NCBI RefSeq assembly: GCF_905147365.1
Contig: NC_056422.1
Location: 9,054,501 to 9,118,500 of the forward strand
Length of the DNA stretch: 64,000 bases
Reading direction: 5' to 3'
DNA from: Aricia agestis
Lineage: Eukaryota; Arthropoda; Insecta; Lepidoptera; Lycaenidae
In this document: positions 20,396 to 32,227 of the stretch, piece by piece
Layout of the letters: each line of letters starts with the position of its first letter
How positions within the stretch are numbered: the stretch's first letter is position 1
Notes under the pieces: model-generated
Told to the model about the DNA's origin: nothing
Databases searched by the model: none
Seen by the model: the letters and a program-made list of their open reading frames with translations, nothing else
Translations under genes and position numbers: made by a program

Positions 20396-20830
20396 CCAAG
20401 TGTGAGTCGGACTCGCGCACGAAGGGTTCCGTACCATTACATAGCTAAAAATAGCCCAAAAATTGTAATTTTTGTATGGGAGCCCCCTTAAATATTTATT
20501 TTATTTACATTTTACTATCCATTATTAAAGTACAAATATAATTAAGGATTTTGTAAAAATTTCAAGCCTAGCTATAGCCATTATTGATATCAAAATTTGA
20601 TAGCAAAAAAAATCAGGTTTGTTGTATGGGAGCCCCTCCTTAAATATTTATTTTATTTTGTTTTTAGTATTTGTTGTTATAGCGACAACAGATATACATA
20701 TTCTGTGAAAATTTCAGAAGTCTAGCTATGGCCGTTCTTGAGATACAACCTGGAGACAGACAGACGGACAGACAGACATCGAAGTCTTAATAATAGGGTC
20801 CCGTTTTTACCATTTGTGTACGGAACCCCT
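20396..20830 (+). repeat. Dispersed dimeric repeat, near full length
   Basis: From CCAAGTGTGAGTCGGACTCG through GCGCACGAAGGGTTCCGTAC to GTACGGAACCCCTAAAAA. Two related halves each contain TTGTATGGGAGCCCC followed by TTAAATATTTATTTTATTT (about 20477 and 20625), so the unit is dimeric. AGGGTTCCGTAC near the head is the inverse of GTACGGAACCCC at the tail. Confidence 0.7.
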
Positions 20831-22298
20831 AAAAACAACGGATTGCACTCTGGGAGTTTCAGCAGAAGTGAAAGTAAACAGTATATAAGTATACAGCTAG
20901 AAACACAGCAGAAGAAAGAGAGGGGATATTACTCGTACTCCTTTAAAAACACCATCTCGTGCCCCTCCGTCTTACGATTTTCGATTAGGTTATGGGACAT
21001 AAGCCTGAAGGGAGTTTAAAAATTTTTTCCATCACAAAAGTGCACACCGCCGCTAAAAAGTCGTTTTATAGATACATTTTATAATAATACAGGCTTTTTT
21101 TGTTTTATAATAAAGCTCTTATTTTTAACGTTGGTTCGTACCTTAATGGGCAAATAAATTTTTGTTTATTTATTTTACGGATGTTTTAGACTCAAGTTAT
21201 AATCTTAGTAATTCTAGTACAGACTACAGAAGCTATTTGCACTAGGATCTGTGATAAGGCGGTAAGGCTGCATAACAATCTGTGGTGGGTGTGGTCGGTG
21301 AGCGTCTAAGGTCGATCGAAATTAAAAGTGTTGTTGAATAGATCCAATAATTGGGTGGCCTTACGTTGGAATTATAGTTTTCGATAATAAGCACGTAAAG
21401 AATGCAAAACCACACTGAGTCATTTTAATTAATAGGTACGTGTTTTACGTGGACTTAAGTCCTTCTCAAAGAATAAAACCGCAAAATATACTATTATATA
21501 ACGCAAATAATAATATTAGATAGCTTTTATGGCTACAGGTGACCTATATAATAATTATTTAAAAGTTATATACTTATTGAGGCGAATTAAATAACAATTG
21601 CATTATTCACCTAGTCAAAATAAATATTTTTTTAAACAAAAGCTAACTTTTCGTCGAGTAGAATAGTCAGGACAGAAACTACTTCTTAATTTAGGTTTCT
21701 TCGGTATTTTTCATACTTATAAGAAATGCTATTACATAATATATAAATATAATTATATGCACTCAACTCATATAACCAGAATCTTGTCTCTGATCTCAAT
21801 CAGTATAATTAAATATTGATTATGACTCGAGCAATTCATCTCTCCTTGATCAGAATGATTCAAAGGCCGCCTCTTACAAATTCAATTTTGCTCAGTAATG
21901 CGTACACTTCAACAATTTCCTGTAATAGCAATTAATTTATTTAATGGCAATAAATAGTATAATAACAATAACAGTCGACAATAGTATAAAAACTGAAAAG
22001 TAAATTAATGGAATATTTTGTGTCGCATAAAACTGGTAGAATCTGCGTACACTATAATATATACGTGCTTTCTGGAAGGAACTACAATCCAAGACACATC
22101 GAAATACAATATACTAAGAAAACGTAATTTTCGTACATCCACTGTTTTGTTACACCAAAAATATAACAATGATAACGAAACACCTACCACTCTCTCAGAG
22201 CATTGGTATTGCCGAGGTCATTTCCCAGGATACTTGACAACAACCTGCGCGCCAAATGACGACCTCCGCAGCTCGTCTTACTCAAAATTTTAAACTAA
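20831..22298. other. Intergenic, no gene recognised
   Basis: About 1.5 kb with no transposon termini, tRNA boxes or convincing splice-linked coding. Short frames at 22005-22293 on both strands overlap each other and lack support. Confidence 0.4.
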
Positions 22299-22553
22299 GG
22301 GTCAATTTAGGCGCGACGTGACGCGACGAGGCGAGGCGAGGCCCGGCGCGGCATAAATTTGTATGGATTTGACAGATTTTAATTGCGTGAGACGTCTTGC
22401 GAATCTAACAAATCCATATAAATTTAGAAATGCATCTACGCGTCGTCGAGAAGTACTGAATTGCCAGATTGCGTGTGACGTTTTGCAAATCTGTCAAATC
22501 CATACAAATTAAGAAATTCATCTACGCGTCGCGTTGCGGTCTAAAATTGACCC
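22299..22553. mobile_element. Tourist-like MITE, GGGTCAATTTA family (255 bp)
   Basis: TIRs start GGGTCAATTTAGGC and GGGTCAATTTTAGACCGCAA (reverse strand), flanked by TAA (22296-22298 and 22554-22556). The interior has AAATTTGTATGGATTTGACA repeated in both orientations. A sister copy is at 26055-26218. Confidence 0.85.
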
Positions 22554-22586
22554 TAAGCTTTTTCGTGGTATTTTTAATACAGTTTT

Positions 22587-22890
22587 GACGTGGGAGAGCC
22601 ATGTTTTGGCACGAATGGGCCGGCTCGACCGGAGAAATACCATGTTCTCACAGAAAACCGGCGTGAAACAGCGCTTGCGCTGTGTTTCGTCGAGTGAGTG
22701 AGTTTACCGGAGGCCCAATCCCTTCCTTACCCTCCCCTATTCCCTTCCCTTCCCATCCTTACTCTCCCCTATTACCCTATTCCCTCTTAAAAGGCCGACA
22801 AGGCACCTGCAGCTCTTCTGATGCTGCGAGTGTCCAGGTTGCTTTCCATCAGGTGACCCGTTTGCTCGTTTTTAATGTCATAAAAAAGAA
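22587..22890 (+). mobile_element. Poly(A) SINE, Metulj-like (copy 4, plus)
   Basis: Head GACGTGGGAGAGCCATGTTT, minisatellite at about 22723-22790, and a degraded tail ending CATAAAAAAGAAAA. A short deletion removes part of the conserved GTGTCCATGGGCGACGG core. Confidence 0.8.
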
Positions 22891-23189
22891 AACAGTTATG
22901 TTCCTTTAGTTGGTATTGTATTTCGATACCATGACGTTACCAATGGCTTTGTAAAGTCATCGGCATTCATAATTAATTTTTACTAGGTTGTATCTTTAAA
23001 TTACTATTAATCTTTGCAAACCGTTACGGTGTGCGGCGACGCTAATCATTTCTAGGTACCATTTTTATTATAGTTAATAAAGCTCTCAATATATAGGCCA
23101 TTTTAGTAATTGGTCTGTTACTGTAAACTGACATAGTTTATTATCAAATATTAAATTCGCGAACCTTAAAAATCTGTTCCTATCTTAAT
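22891..23189. other. Short intergenic stretch
   Basis: No feature seen. Confidence 0.4.
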
Positions 23190-23375
23190 GCTAAGTACTC
23201 ACATACGGTTTTGCTCGATAGTTTTACTCCGAATCGAAGGAAATGACATTATTGACATATTTAATTCCATCGAGCCGGCTCGAAGCGAGCCTTCGAGCTA
23301 TCAGCTTTGCGACACGGTGGTTATTGCTCGATTTGGAGTAAAACTATCGAGCAAAACCGTATGTGAGTACTTAGC
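23190..23375. repeat. Hairpin MITE (ACTCACATACGGTTTTGCTC), 186 bp
   Basis: Near-perfect TIRs of about 49 bp (GCTAAGTACTCACATACGGT ...) with an internal GAGCCGGCTCGAAGCGAGCC palindromic core. A diverged, larger copy is at 41071-41313. No TSD was clearly defined. Confidence 0.8.
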
Positions 23376-23980
23376 TTTAAAGTTTGTTGTCGTTATTTGA
23401 CAGGAGCTTACATTTTGTGCAGTAGTTTGTTGGCTAAACAAAAGCACGCTGAGTAACTGGTAAAGTTCTGTTCAAACACCACAATATCTAACGAGCATAA
23501 TATTAGAATCTAAAAAATAAGGAATTTTTGGTACGCCACGCCGTAGGATTTTTTACCTAGATCTAAAGCAAGGCAATGATTTGATAATATAAACTTTAGA
23601 AATGTTTTTAACAGTGTCTAAATAGAAAAACATTAAAAAATCGATGAATGAATCTTATAATTCGAATTTAGTTTTTTGTGGCAGATATTTTTGTACAAAT
23701 TATGTTAGTATATTTATAGTTAACCTAAAAATAATGTTTTAAAAATAGAGTTACTAATTTTCATTTCATGGCGCATCGCACGGCGCACTGCAGTATCGCA
23801 ACGATGGCGATCACAATTTCTGACTCGTGCTCAGAATAGACGCTTGAATAATACACATTACACTCGGTAAGGCCCTACCCATACAGAGCTCTATAGAAAT
23901 TAACCACTGAAGATTTACTTCATGTTGCAACTATTTAATCTTCGGTCCCTTATCCTTTTAGTAAAATACACATTATACAT
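23376..23980. other. Intergenic, no gene recognised
   Basis: AT-rich; a GC-richer word cluster near 23765-23815 (GGCGCATCGCACGGCGCAC) is unexplained. Confidence 0.35.
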
Positions 23981-24231
23981 GGTGTAACAAAACAAAGTAA
24001 GAAAATACTTTAGAAGGTATGTCCCTTTCAAGGATTTCACCATAAAAATAGAGCTGAAAAAATTAATTCAGCCTGCTACGTTTCTATGAGAACTGATCCA
24101 ACGTCATAATTTTTTCTCATACGCTATTTAAAAATACAGTTTTAGTGCTGCTGTTTTCACAGTAAACTCTATGCAAGTGACACATAAACACTCTAAAGTC
24201 TAAACTGTGATCACTATGTTTTGTTAAACCT
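23981..24231. repeat. MITE (GGTGTAACAAAA family), diverged copy
   Basis: Starts GGTGTAACAAAACAAAGTAA and ends with its inverse (TTTTGTTAAACC). It includes the family word AGTGCTGCTGTTTTCACAGT. A better copy is at 52191-52449; one-sided pieces are at about 50256-50344 and 58256-58298. Confidence 0.65.
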
Positions 24232-24331
24232 TGTTCAATCACAGAAGTTGATTCAAAGGCTGGCTTAGGTAATTTGGTAGCATTATATCAAACTCAACCG
24301 ATAGCTCATGACTAAAGTAGTCAGTACACAA

Positions 24332-24472
24332 TGGCCGAGGATGGCCCACTGCAGGCCACGCCATTGCGCGCCACGCCTGGCCATCGTCCGCCATCAAACA
24401 CCATTCGCACACAGTACACACCCTGTCTACACAATGGCGATGCCTTATAGTGGGCCAGCATGGTCTATTGTG
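24332..24472. repeat. Small foldback element
   Basis: ACAATGGCCGAGGATGGCCC pairs imperfectly with the reverse complement of AGTGGGCCAGCATGGTCTAT. Internal CGCCACGCC/GGCCACGCC words. No ORF. Confidence 0.5.
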
Positions 24473-24572
24473 AAGAGGGACCTTAATATTGAATCGACAT
24501 AATCCAATTAAATGACGTAGGACGGCACTTGCCCATGAATAAATTTCATAGACTTAACGAACTATGTACAAT

Positions 24573-24716
24573 CGAGGAAATTGATTCCTAGGCAGTTGAC
24601 AGACCAACGCCGTTTGGTCGGATCACGTCAATTCAATGCTAATTGTGATCTGTCGGCTGGATTTGACGTAACGCGACCAAACTACGTAGGTCCCCCATCT
24701 GCCTAGAAATCAACTA
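24573..24716. repeat. MITE (TAGGCAGTTGAC family)
   Basis: Head AAATTGATTCCTAGGCAGTT and tail CATCTGCCTAGAAATCAACT form an imperfect inverted pair. Sister copies at 10805-10960 and 44342-44466 (truncated). Confidence 0.65.
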
Positions 24717-25059
24717 CTCAGATAGTATATAGTTTGTGAAGTCCTCATGAGATGTAAGATATACACCGCACGTACAACTGATAGACTACATCTTATTATC
24801 GATTAAACGATTCGTAATGTAGGCGTAGATCGTATTGATACAAATTGCAATCGTAATTAAACAATATAATGGCTTAGATATAGTACGATCGATTTTATAA
24901 CGAATGTAAGATTCGATTCGTTTACATAACGATCCGGGAGCAAACAAAAACTCTTTGTCAATATTATTAGGAAGTAATTATACTACAATCTAATTAGGCA
25001 TCTAAATTGACGTTCGGTGGCATAAAAATTAGAACATACCTAATATTATATAGAATCCT
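24717..25059. other. Intergenic, no gene recognised
   Basis: AT-rich with repeated CGAT-containing words; nothing definable. Confidence 0.35.
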
Positions 25060-25065
25060 ATCATA

Positions 25066-25430
25066 ATAATAATAATAGCTCCCCACCGGTTTCGGTGACG
25101 GTGGCCGGTTTCATTGAAACCAGACCAGCTACGCAGGAGTAATTTTATAGTGCCCAAGTGTGTGCGCAGTACACAAGAGAACTCTCTATTCCTTTATTCC
25201 TTTACTCTCATAACCCAGTGGGACGGAAGACCGACACGACCGGCAAAAGATCGGACGGAGGACCGACTTTTTACATGCCCATCCGACGCATGGATCATCT
25301 TGTCAGACAATCAGGTGATCAGCCTGCATTGTCCTAACCAAACTTGGAAATAACATGTTTCCAACGCGGGAATCGAACCCACGACCTCCGAGTGAAGAGC
25401 CGCGCTCTATACCACGAGACCACGAAGGCA
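25066..25430 (-). mobile_element. tRNA-derived SINE (minus)
   Basis: The minus strand begins TGCCTTCGTGGTCTCGTGGT (A box) and carries GGGTTCGATTCCCGC (B box), then GTTGGAAACATG and a body ending in (ATT)n. The anticodon-loop region resembles tRNA-Glu (TTC). About 19 bp of flanking sequence is duplicated with one indel (TATAGAATCCTATCATAAT before, TATAAATCCTATCATAAT after), as expected for target-primed insertion. A second copy is at 32228-32570. Confidence 0.88.
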
Positions 25431-26054
25431 TATAATATAAATCCTATCATAATTAAAGACGTAAGTGGAAGAACCAGATAACAAAAATTTCAAAACATAA
25501 GGACAATAATTATTCATTTTTTACAAAATATAATTCAACGATTTTTGAATTGAAAGTGACAAATAAAAGATACGGTGAAAAGCCTATGGATGATACGTAT
25601 AAAAATAAATTCAATTGCCCCCTTAGATATAAACCGCGATAACGCAATTACACAATAGTCAACTATCACCTTCCATGTACACCGCCATCGATATCGACGA
25701 AACTAGATCGCGGTTTTTGTACACGCAATTAAACGGTTTCTACACGAGCGGATACGTCCGTCGATCGACAGTGTCACTGTTGCATCAAGTTAGTGTGGAC
25801 AATCAGAAGCTTTTTCGTCTAATCTGTGTAAAACGAACAATTTTATTTTTAAATATGTATAATTTAATGTCAGTATTTGATTCCGGTACAAGCGAAGCGC
25901 GATTTGGCGATGCATAAATGAAATGTGTAGTATTCTGTATGACGCTAGATTTAGCATCGCCCTGGCAGGCTTTGTGTCGTCTTATTCTGGCAGGCTTTGT
26001 GTCGTCTTATTCTGTAACATTCTAAAATCAAAATGTAATAACTTGACGTCCTAA
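25431..26054. other. Intergenic with a 25-bp tandem duplication
   Basis: CTGGCAGGCTTTGTGTCGTC plus TTATT occurs twice in tandem at about 25962-26011. An 80-codon frame at 25675-25917 has no recognised family. No other feature. Confidence 0.45.
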
Positions 26055-26218
26055 GGGTTGATTCAGATTGCAACGCGACGCGTAGATGTATTTCTAAATT
26101 TACATGGATTTGACAGATTCGCAAGACGTCTCACGCAATTGAAATCTGTCAAATCCATACAAATTTATGCCGCGCCGCGCCTCGCCTCGCCTCGTCGCGT
26201 TGCGGTCTGAATTGACCC
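26055..26218. mobile_element. Tourist-like MITE, GGGTCAATT family (164 bp)
   Basis: GGGTTGATTCAGATTGCAAC and the inverted right end (GGGTCAATTCAGACCGCAAC) flanked by TAA (26052-26054, 26219-26221). It is a shorter relative of 22299-22553, sharing AACGCGACGCGTAGATG. Confidence 0.85.
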
Positions 26219-27077
26219 TAAGACTTTAATTTTTGTATATTCACTGCGTCGCAATTCGAGTATAGTATGTCGTTTATTCAAATCAAATGTGTAATAGTGT
26301 GACTTAACGATTTTACTTATTCTGTAATCTGTAACATCTCCGCATTATGGTTAGTGCTGCTTTGTATCTGACTCTTAGTGAAACCAAAAATCGCGCGTCC
26401 CTGATCTATATAAAATTAATTAAAACACAGCCTTCACGGGCGATATCGGGCATTCCTATCGTGTTGCCCAACTGGTCAAGCAGTAATTACAATAGATGGC
26501 CATTGTTTCTGGTCGTCTGACCTTCGGCTGCGCGTGCGCACGATTTTTTGACCATTACGCTTGTCTATTGACACCTTTTACTTCAATTAATCTGTTCGCT
26601 TCCTGACCGCTTTTTTGTTATTTTGATTCTTGTTGTTGGTTGTCTTTTTGTCATATTGTGTTCGAATTTAAATACACGATTACAATAAGATACACGATTT
26701 AAAACATTTTAAAGCGTATATTTTATTTTTACTGTATTCATTTTATTTAACCTTTTGTAAGTAAGAATTAAAGAATTATATTTGAATTAAAGAATTATAA
26801 TTGAAACATAATAACTGATGTTAGAATGTTTCAATTATTATAGTTCGATTTTCGGCAGCAACTAACCTGGGTTATGCTTAATCAGCCTTTATAATTGTAA
26901 CTTGGAGACATATTAGACTAAAGGCCGTAAGCCGTAGTTCTTTGAGGTTGTTGTCAAACAAATGGGTTTTACCTCGACACGTTAAACGACACGGAACTCC
27001 GGGACAGATTCTGACACTCATTAGTACAACACTTCAAAAGTGTTAGTTAATTTGTTACTTTTGATTTTTGACACCTT
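26219..27077. other. Intergenic, no gene recognised
   Basis: A GC-richer unique segment lies at about 26440-26600. AAAGAATTATA is duplicated near 26770-26800. No coding evidence. Confidence 0.35.
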
Positions 27078-27345
27078 CTGGTCGAACTGACTGCCGTACT
27101 CAGAGACAATTATGATTAACCTTCAATTTAATGAAGAGTTTGACAGAAAATGTATAGAGCTTATGTCAAAATTTTGAATTAATTACATTTAAGAAATTAA
27201 CGATCCACTCTGAGTGCGGAGGTTAGAGACATTTAACGATAATCTAACTTTAATATAATGAAGATGTTAATGTAAGTTTCGTACATTTTCTGTAAAACTT
27301 TTCATTAAATTAAAGTTAAGTAGTAATTAAATGGCCTTCGGCGGA
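27078..27345. repeat. Repeat with inverted and direct internal copies
   Basis: ACCTTCAATTTAATGAAGAG ... GACAGAAAATGTA (about 27119-27153) is inverted at about 27290-27323. A second direct, diverged copy (AGAGACATTTAACGATAATC) starts near 27226. Probably a MITE with a partial internal duplication. Confidence 0.55.
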
Positions 27346-28449
27346 CAGGCTTAAAACTTCAATGTAAATAGAGGATAGACCATTTTCAATAAGAAACAAG
27401 AAAATCTTGCTCCCAGAAAAATCCCTCTTGCAAAAAAAAAAAAAAGAATTTCAGCCATACGAAGTTTAAAAAAACATCTGGTTTTTACGGAATTCTGTAT
27501 GGCAAGGAAAACCATAAACAATTTAAACCCTAGATGACGCTACGAATCACCTTGAAAAGTTAAAATACCGAACTATATTTATAACATTATCCTTCAGAAG
27601 AACATAAAAATAGTGTGAGGGCTTCCCATTGGGTTTTTACTGTGAGGATCCCAGAAATTTCCCTCAAGGAAGTCAAAGAAAGTAAGACAAGAGAATGCGA
27701 CAAGGACAACGACTTTATAAATTACTTGCGGTTTCGCCCGCGTCAAATAATGTTCTTGAAAAACAAACTTTAAATCCCTCCTAAGCTCTCAAAAATTAAA
27801 GGCTTTCTAAAATTAAACACAAAAAAAAAAAACTTAAAAATACCACCAGTATTTTTAAGCTTTTTTTTGTTTAATTTTTTTTGTCACATTTGACCCTTAC
27901 TTATGAAGGGTCAAATGTGAGCACCCTTCTGGATTTATAATGGTAAAAATTACAAAAGTGTTTGATAGAAAACGAACTGGATCAAGCAAGGAACGAATCT
28001 GCATTGTTGAATTGAAGTAGAATCCGGGGCTTTTTATCAATAACCTCGTATGAGCATAACGAAAGTGTGATATCTTCCGATGCGATGTCCTTGCTCTCGT
28101 GACCGTCGACGTCCCAACAACGATGTCGACGTCCCACCGCCGAGGCCACGTCACATTTGAGGCCACATTTCGGATGTCTTATCGATCTTATCTATAGATT
28201 TTACTTAAGATACTAGTAACAATATGAATTTAATATATTTTATTTAATTACTACTTTTGTCTGGTATAAAAGACCCCAAATAATGTAATCCCCTACTAAA
28301 ATCGTCCGCTATCCTGTCATGTGACTTTTCCAATGTAACAGACAAAGACAAAATATTGTATAGTATACGCTGAGTAAATATTTTTATTAATAAGTGGGGT
28401 AATGTTTGGAACATAAACGCAGCAGAGGGCCATGTTGCACGACACTTAA
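27346..28449. other. Intergenic, no gene recognised
   Basis: It holds the hairpin at 27884-27920 and a duplicated word GATGTCGACGTCCCA/GACCGTCGACGTCCCA (about 28098-28138). An 89-codon minus frame (27897-28166) overlaps these and is unsupported. Confidence 0.4.
27884..27920. repeat. Perfect 15-bp hairpin, 7-nt loop
   Basis: TCACATTTGACCCTT, loop, AAGGGTCAAATGTGA. No TSD or transposon ends. Confidence 0.8.
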
Positions 28450-28565
28450 GGAGGGCTACGTACCTGCAACTCTTCTGATGTCTGATGGCGAGTGTCCATG
28501 GGTGACGGTATTGTTTTTCATCAGGTGACCCGTTTGCTGGTTTACCCCCTAATTTAATTTTAAAA
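28450..28565 (+). mobile_element. SINE tail fragment sharing the conserved core
   Basis: ACCTGCAACTCTTCTGATGT, GCGAGTGTCCATGGGTGACG and CATCAGGTGACCCGTTTGCT match the 3' third of the Metulj-like SINE, but the upstream head is absent and the tail is TAATTTAATTTT, so it is a truncated or different SINE subfamily. Confidence 0.65.
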
Positions 28566-28628
28566 AACGCTTATTTATGGCCCAGTAGTAGGCCCCTTGC
28601 AGATAGTTTAGGGAGCCATACCCACTAA

Positions 28629-28910
28629 GGGTCAATTTATACTTGCGCAGAGTCGTAGAGCATCGAAGCGAATTACCAAAACTGAACATAACAAATTCAA
28701 CCTTAACTCCAAAGCGTTAACGCACACATTCCTTCTGAGAATTTAAAAAGGCACGCGCATTCTCGCGAATTCGTGCGAATACGCCCGACCAACGCTGAAT
28801 GGTCACGCAGAAGTAATGTGTGCGTTAGAGTTAAGGTCTAATTTTGCTTTGTTCAGTTTTTGGAAATTCGCTTCGATGCGCTTCGACTCTGCGCTAGTAT
28901 CAATTGACCT
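28629..28910. mobile_element. Tourist-like MITE, GGGTCAATTTATAC family (282 bp)
   Basis: TIR GGGTCAATTTATACTTGCGC, continuing CAGAGTCG, with its inverse at the right end (terminal GACCT, one change) and TAA flanks (28626-28628, 28911-28913). It is a sister of 46337-46604, with the shared interior AATTCAACCTTAACTCC and CGCGAATTCG. Confidence 0.85.
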
Positions 28911-28913
28911 TAA

Positions 28914-30567
28914 ATCGTCTTTACTACCTTAAATTAAGGTAGGAATGCCTGTGAATACAGTATACTCGGACTTTAATATAACTATAGGACATATTAGACG
29001 GCATGTAACTTTATGTTTCTGCAAAGAAAATGAAAGTAATGCTAATTAACATAGCTTAACGTCACAAAGTGAGATCCAAAAGCCGCCGCCTTACATTTTC
29101 AATTAAAATGAATTATCACCTTGATAAACTCTAGATAACAAACTTTTTAAATGAAAGTGTTAAAAGAAACGCAAATGTTTACCAAAAGAGTTGAGTAATT
29201 TTGTTAATTACTACTAGAAAATGTTTCGTAAAACTTCGTTTTCGCAGAATTTCGTCTATCACAGAGGAATCTTACATTCGAATGAAACTTAAAGTGTCCT
29301 GCATTAAATAGGATAAATTGTTGAGTATATAGAGTTCACGTGCCGCGGTGTTTGTTGCCAAACTCCAAAGGGCTAGCAGCTTCTACCCGATATAAAGCAT
29401 ATTATGGCAAAATAACGTTGCCGGGTCAGCTAGCATTCTCATTAAAAACAATACTATTTAAATTCTTACCACCCCTAATTTCTGTACTTTTAATCCATAC
29501 TTCCATGCTTACTAATACTAACTTTTGCTGAGGTATATAGAAAATAATAATAGGAAGGAAATAAGATACTTTTTATCCCGGAAAATGTACGATTTCCGAG
29601 GGAAAAATGAAATTTGGTGCAACGGAGTTGCGGGCGTCATTTAGTAGATCATAATAATAATATAGGAATCGTAGTGAAAGGCTGTTACACTTTCCTAAAT
29701 ATCGCAATAAAACGTAAACGAACCTCAAAATTACTTTTAACAAATAATTAATAAGGTGGAAATCTGGAGCAGGACCTTTGGTTGACATTTAAATCTTAAG
29801 TTATTTTAACTGATAAGTTGAAAATCGATTATTGTGACATCTATAATGTCTTAATTGTATGTTGTTCGTTAAAAACATTACCTGTTAATGGGTGATTTAT
29901 CGAAATCAAATGAAAAAATATGTTATATAATACTATAATTAAATTAAAAATATATAATATATTATGCCTAAATAAATTACGTAGCGCTGCTACGAAATCG
30001 TAGCACATGTTTTAAGTGCTATTACCAACGTTTAGAATCGTCTCGTACACTTTTTATTATTAGCACTTTGTACATAAATCTGATTAATGAATAACTTATG
30101 ACATAGAACATAGAAGTATGAAGTAATAAGATCGATGTAAGTATAAAAATATGGTTATTGCAATATGCAATATATTTTTATTTTTTCTGGCAACAATATT
30201 ATTTTCATGAATAACTATTTTATTCGTAGTAATATTTTTTTAGTTTTAAAACAGCAATATTTTATCACATGATATCCGAGAGAGAAGATTTTTTAACCCT
30301 AGCCCCCGCTAAAAGTCGACGTGACAAATTCGGGCTCAACACTCCTAGATGGACTTTTTTGATAATCTCTCTCCAATTATTATATTTTGGTACGCTGCGT
30401 ATTGCGTAAAAGCTTTCTAATACAGGGTTTTATGTGTGTTATATGGCGTCAAAGTCCATTTTATTTGGCACCACTAGTCTAATTACAAAATCGGTGACTT
30501 CGTGCGCGCTGGACAGCCGGAATGCCGGTCGTGACTCAGCCGGCTGGGCCTATCAATGGCTGAACCT
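28914..30567. other. Intergenic with Helitron-like 3' fragments
   Basis: About 29325-29433 ends GCCGGGTCAGCTAG and about 29555-29660 contains ATCCCGGAAAATGTACG and CAACGGAGTTGCGGGCGTCA, both pieces of the short Helitron-like families. The 65-codon frame at 30434-30631 overlaps the tandem repeat that follows. No gene recognised. Confidence 0.45.
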
Positions 30568-30901
30568 TGAGATTCTTTATCCCCCGAATGATAGCATTAT
30601 CCGGCGCTTGGCGCTTAGGTATTCGGCTTAGCGCCAAATGTACCTTGCATAGGTTAGTTAAGACAAAGGGCTGAATAGGAATTTCAAAAGTATGTTAGTG
30701 GGTTCATCCGAAACTTCAGATTCTATATCTCTCGAATGATAGCATTATCCGGCGCTTGGCGCCTAGATATTCAGCTTAGCGCCTTTATGCCTATTACATA
30801 GGTTAGTTAAGTCACTTTGTCTTTCTCACCCCACTAACTTAACTTTTAAATTCCTGATCAGCCCTTTGGCTGATCAGGAATTTAAAAGTTAAGTTAGTGG
30901 G
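30568..30901. repeat. Two-unit tandem repeat with a 34-bp perfect hairpin in unit 2
   Basis: Unit 1 (about 30568-30717) and unit 2 (from about 30720) share GAATGATAGCATTATCCGGC, GCTTGGCGC, TAGCGCC and ATAGGTTAGTTAAG. In unit 2 the sequence equivalent to the end of unit 1 (30868-30901) is preceded across CTTT by its exact reverse complement (30830-30863). Confidence 0.85.
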
Positions 30902-31632
30902 ATCATAAATTAAGTGCCCTGAAAACGCTCAGTTTCTTTGTAGCTGCGGATAACTTGTATGTGCTTTAAACGGAGACAAAAATATCCTCTGATTCTTGTT
31001 AAATTATAATAATATTCATGTGATTGAATTTGATTGGCCATGCTTCAGCGTATCTAAATTATTATTTTAAGTATGTGTTCTACTTTTTTAATAGAAAGAA
31101 GAAGTTCCAGAAAAAAAATAAGGATAAATTTTATTGCGGAAAGTACGGTTTGTGACTTTCGTTTACGAATGAATTTGCAGGCTGTATAGCCTGTATACAT
31201 ATAAATATAATTATATCGAAGTAAGTTAAAATTTATATTTTATAAGCACGTGTTTAACAACGAGGCTGACGGCAATAATTAACTACGTGATTAACCAGCC
31301 AAGTAATAAAGTTCTTGACATTGCAAAAAAGAATTTAGAATGGAAACCTACAGTCAAAATCTTGACTTTTGACCTATTACTTTCCTTCGCCCTTGGCGCA
31401 AAAAATCGGTAAAGCCCAGTAGGAACGTATGTGCATTTAGCAAGAATGTGCGAAAATTATTACCTATTAAGCAACTATTAACTCATTTTGTGGTTAATAA
31501 ACATGTTTTACATTCCATAATATATTATGTCCGGGTAAAAGTGATTTCCATAGTATTGTTGTACGTTGGGGATTTCGTAGCGGACATCCCCACGTAGATT
31601 TGCATTGTTATTGAGATCCGCTACTAGGCTTA
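30902..31632. other. Intergenic, no gene recognised
   Basis: AT-rich DNA; nothing recognisable. Confidence 0.4.
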
Positions 31633-31770
31633 GGGCCTGTTTCACCACTTCCTGATAAGTACCGAATAGGCTATCCACCACTTTACTTGACAGATGAAGT
31701 ATGGAGAATCTGTCAAAAAAGTTGTGAATAGACTATTCGGCACTTTATCGAAAAGTGGTGAAACAGGCCC
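31633..31770. mobile_element. Tourist-like hairpin MITE, GGGCCTGTTTCACC family (138 bp)
   Basis: Nearly the whole element folds: GGGCCTGTTTCACCACTTCC at the left, its inverse at the right, flanked by TTA (31630-31632, 31771-31773). A sister copy lies at 42115-42242. Confidence 0.9.
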
Positions 31771-31773
31771 TTA

Positions 31774-32227
31774 ATCTTGGATATTCTAAGAGGAAAATAA
31801 CGCGCATTAAAAGTTATTGCTTTTGGGGTCTGTGCATTACTCTATCAGTCGATCAGCTTTGCCTTCATATAGCGATATCAACTAGTACCTAACATTAAAT
31901 TAATTTTTTATCTCTGCATTCAAAGATTTTAATCACACCACGCTCTATCATACTACTGTAAACAAATAAACTGACACTAATACGTTTGGATTGACGTGGC
32001 CGAAATTTAACAAGGAATAATTAGTTATCATTAGAAGAATAGAGACGTCGTGTTGTATACGGCAATGAGACTTCACAGATAACCGGCGCCTCCCTGCTCA
32101 CGAGCATACGTGCCAAATTCTTCGAACATACATCACGAAGCATGCTACCGATAAGTAGTACTTATGGGATTAGTAGCTTGCTGCATGCATCTTAGATGGT
32201 GCTATGCTATATAAGTATAATTATAAT
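31774..32227. other. Intergenic, no gene recognised
   Basis: No feature seen. Confidence 0.4.

Noticed and set aside
25374..25430. Functional tRNA-Glu gene
   Set aside because: The tRNA-like head continues into a SINE body with a flanking target duplication and lacks an acceptor stem.
30434..30631. 65-codon ORF upstream of the tandem repeat
   Set aside because: It extends into the duplicated GGCGCTTGGCGC unit, and the translation has no recognised feature.
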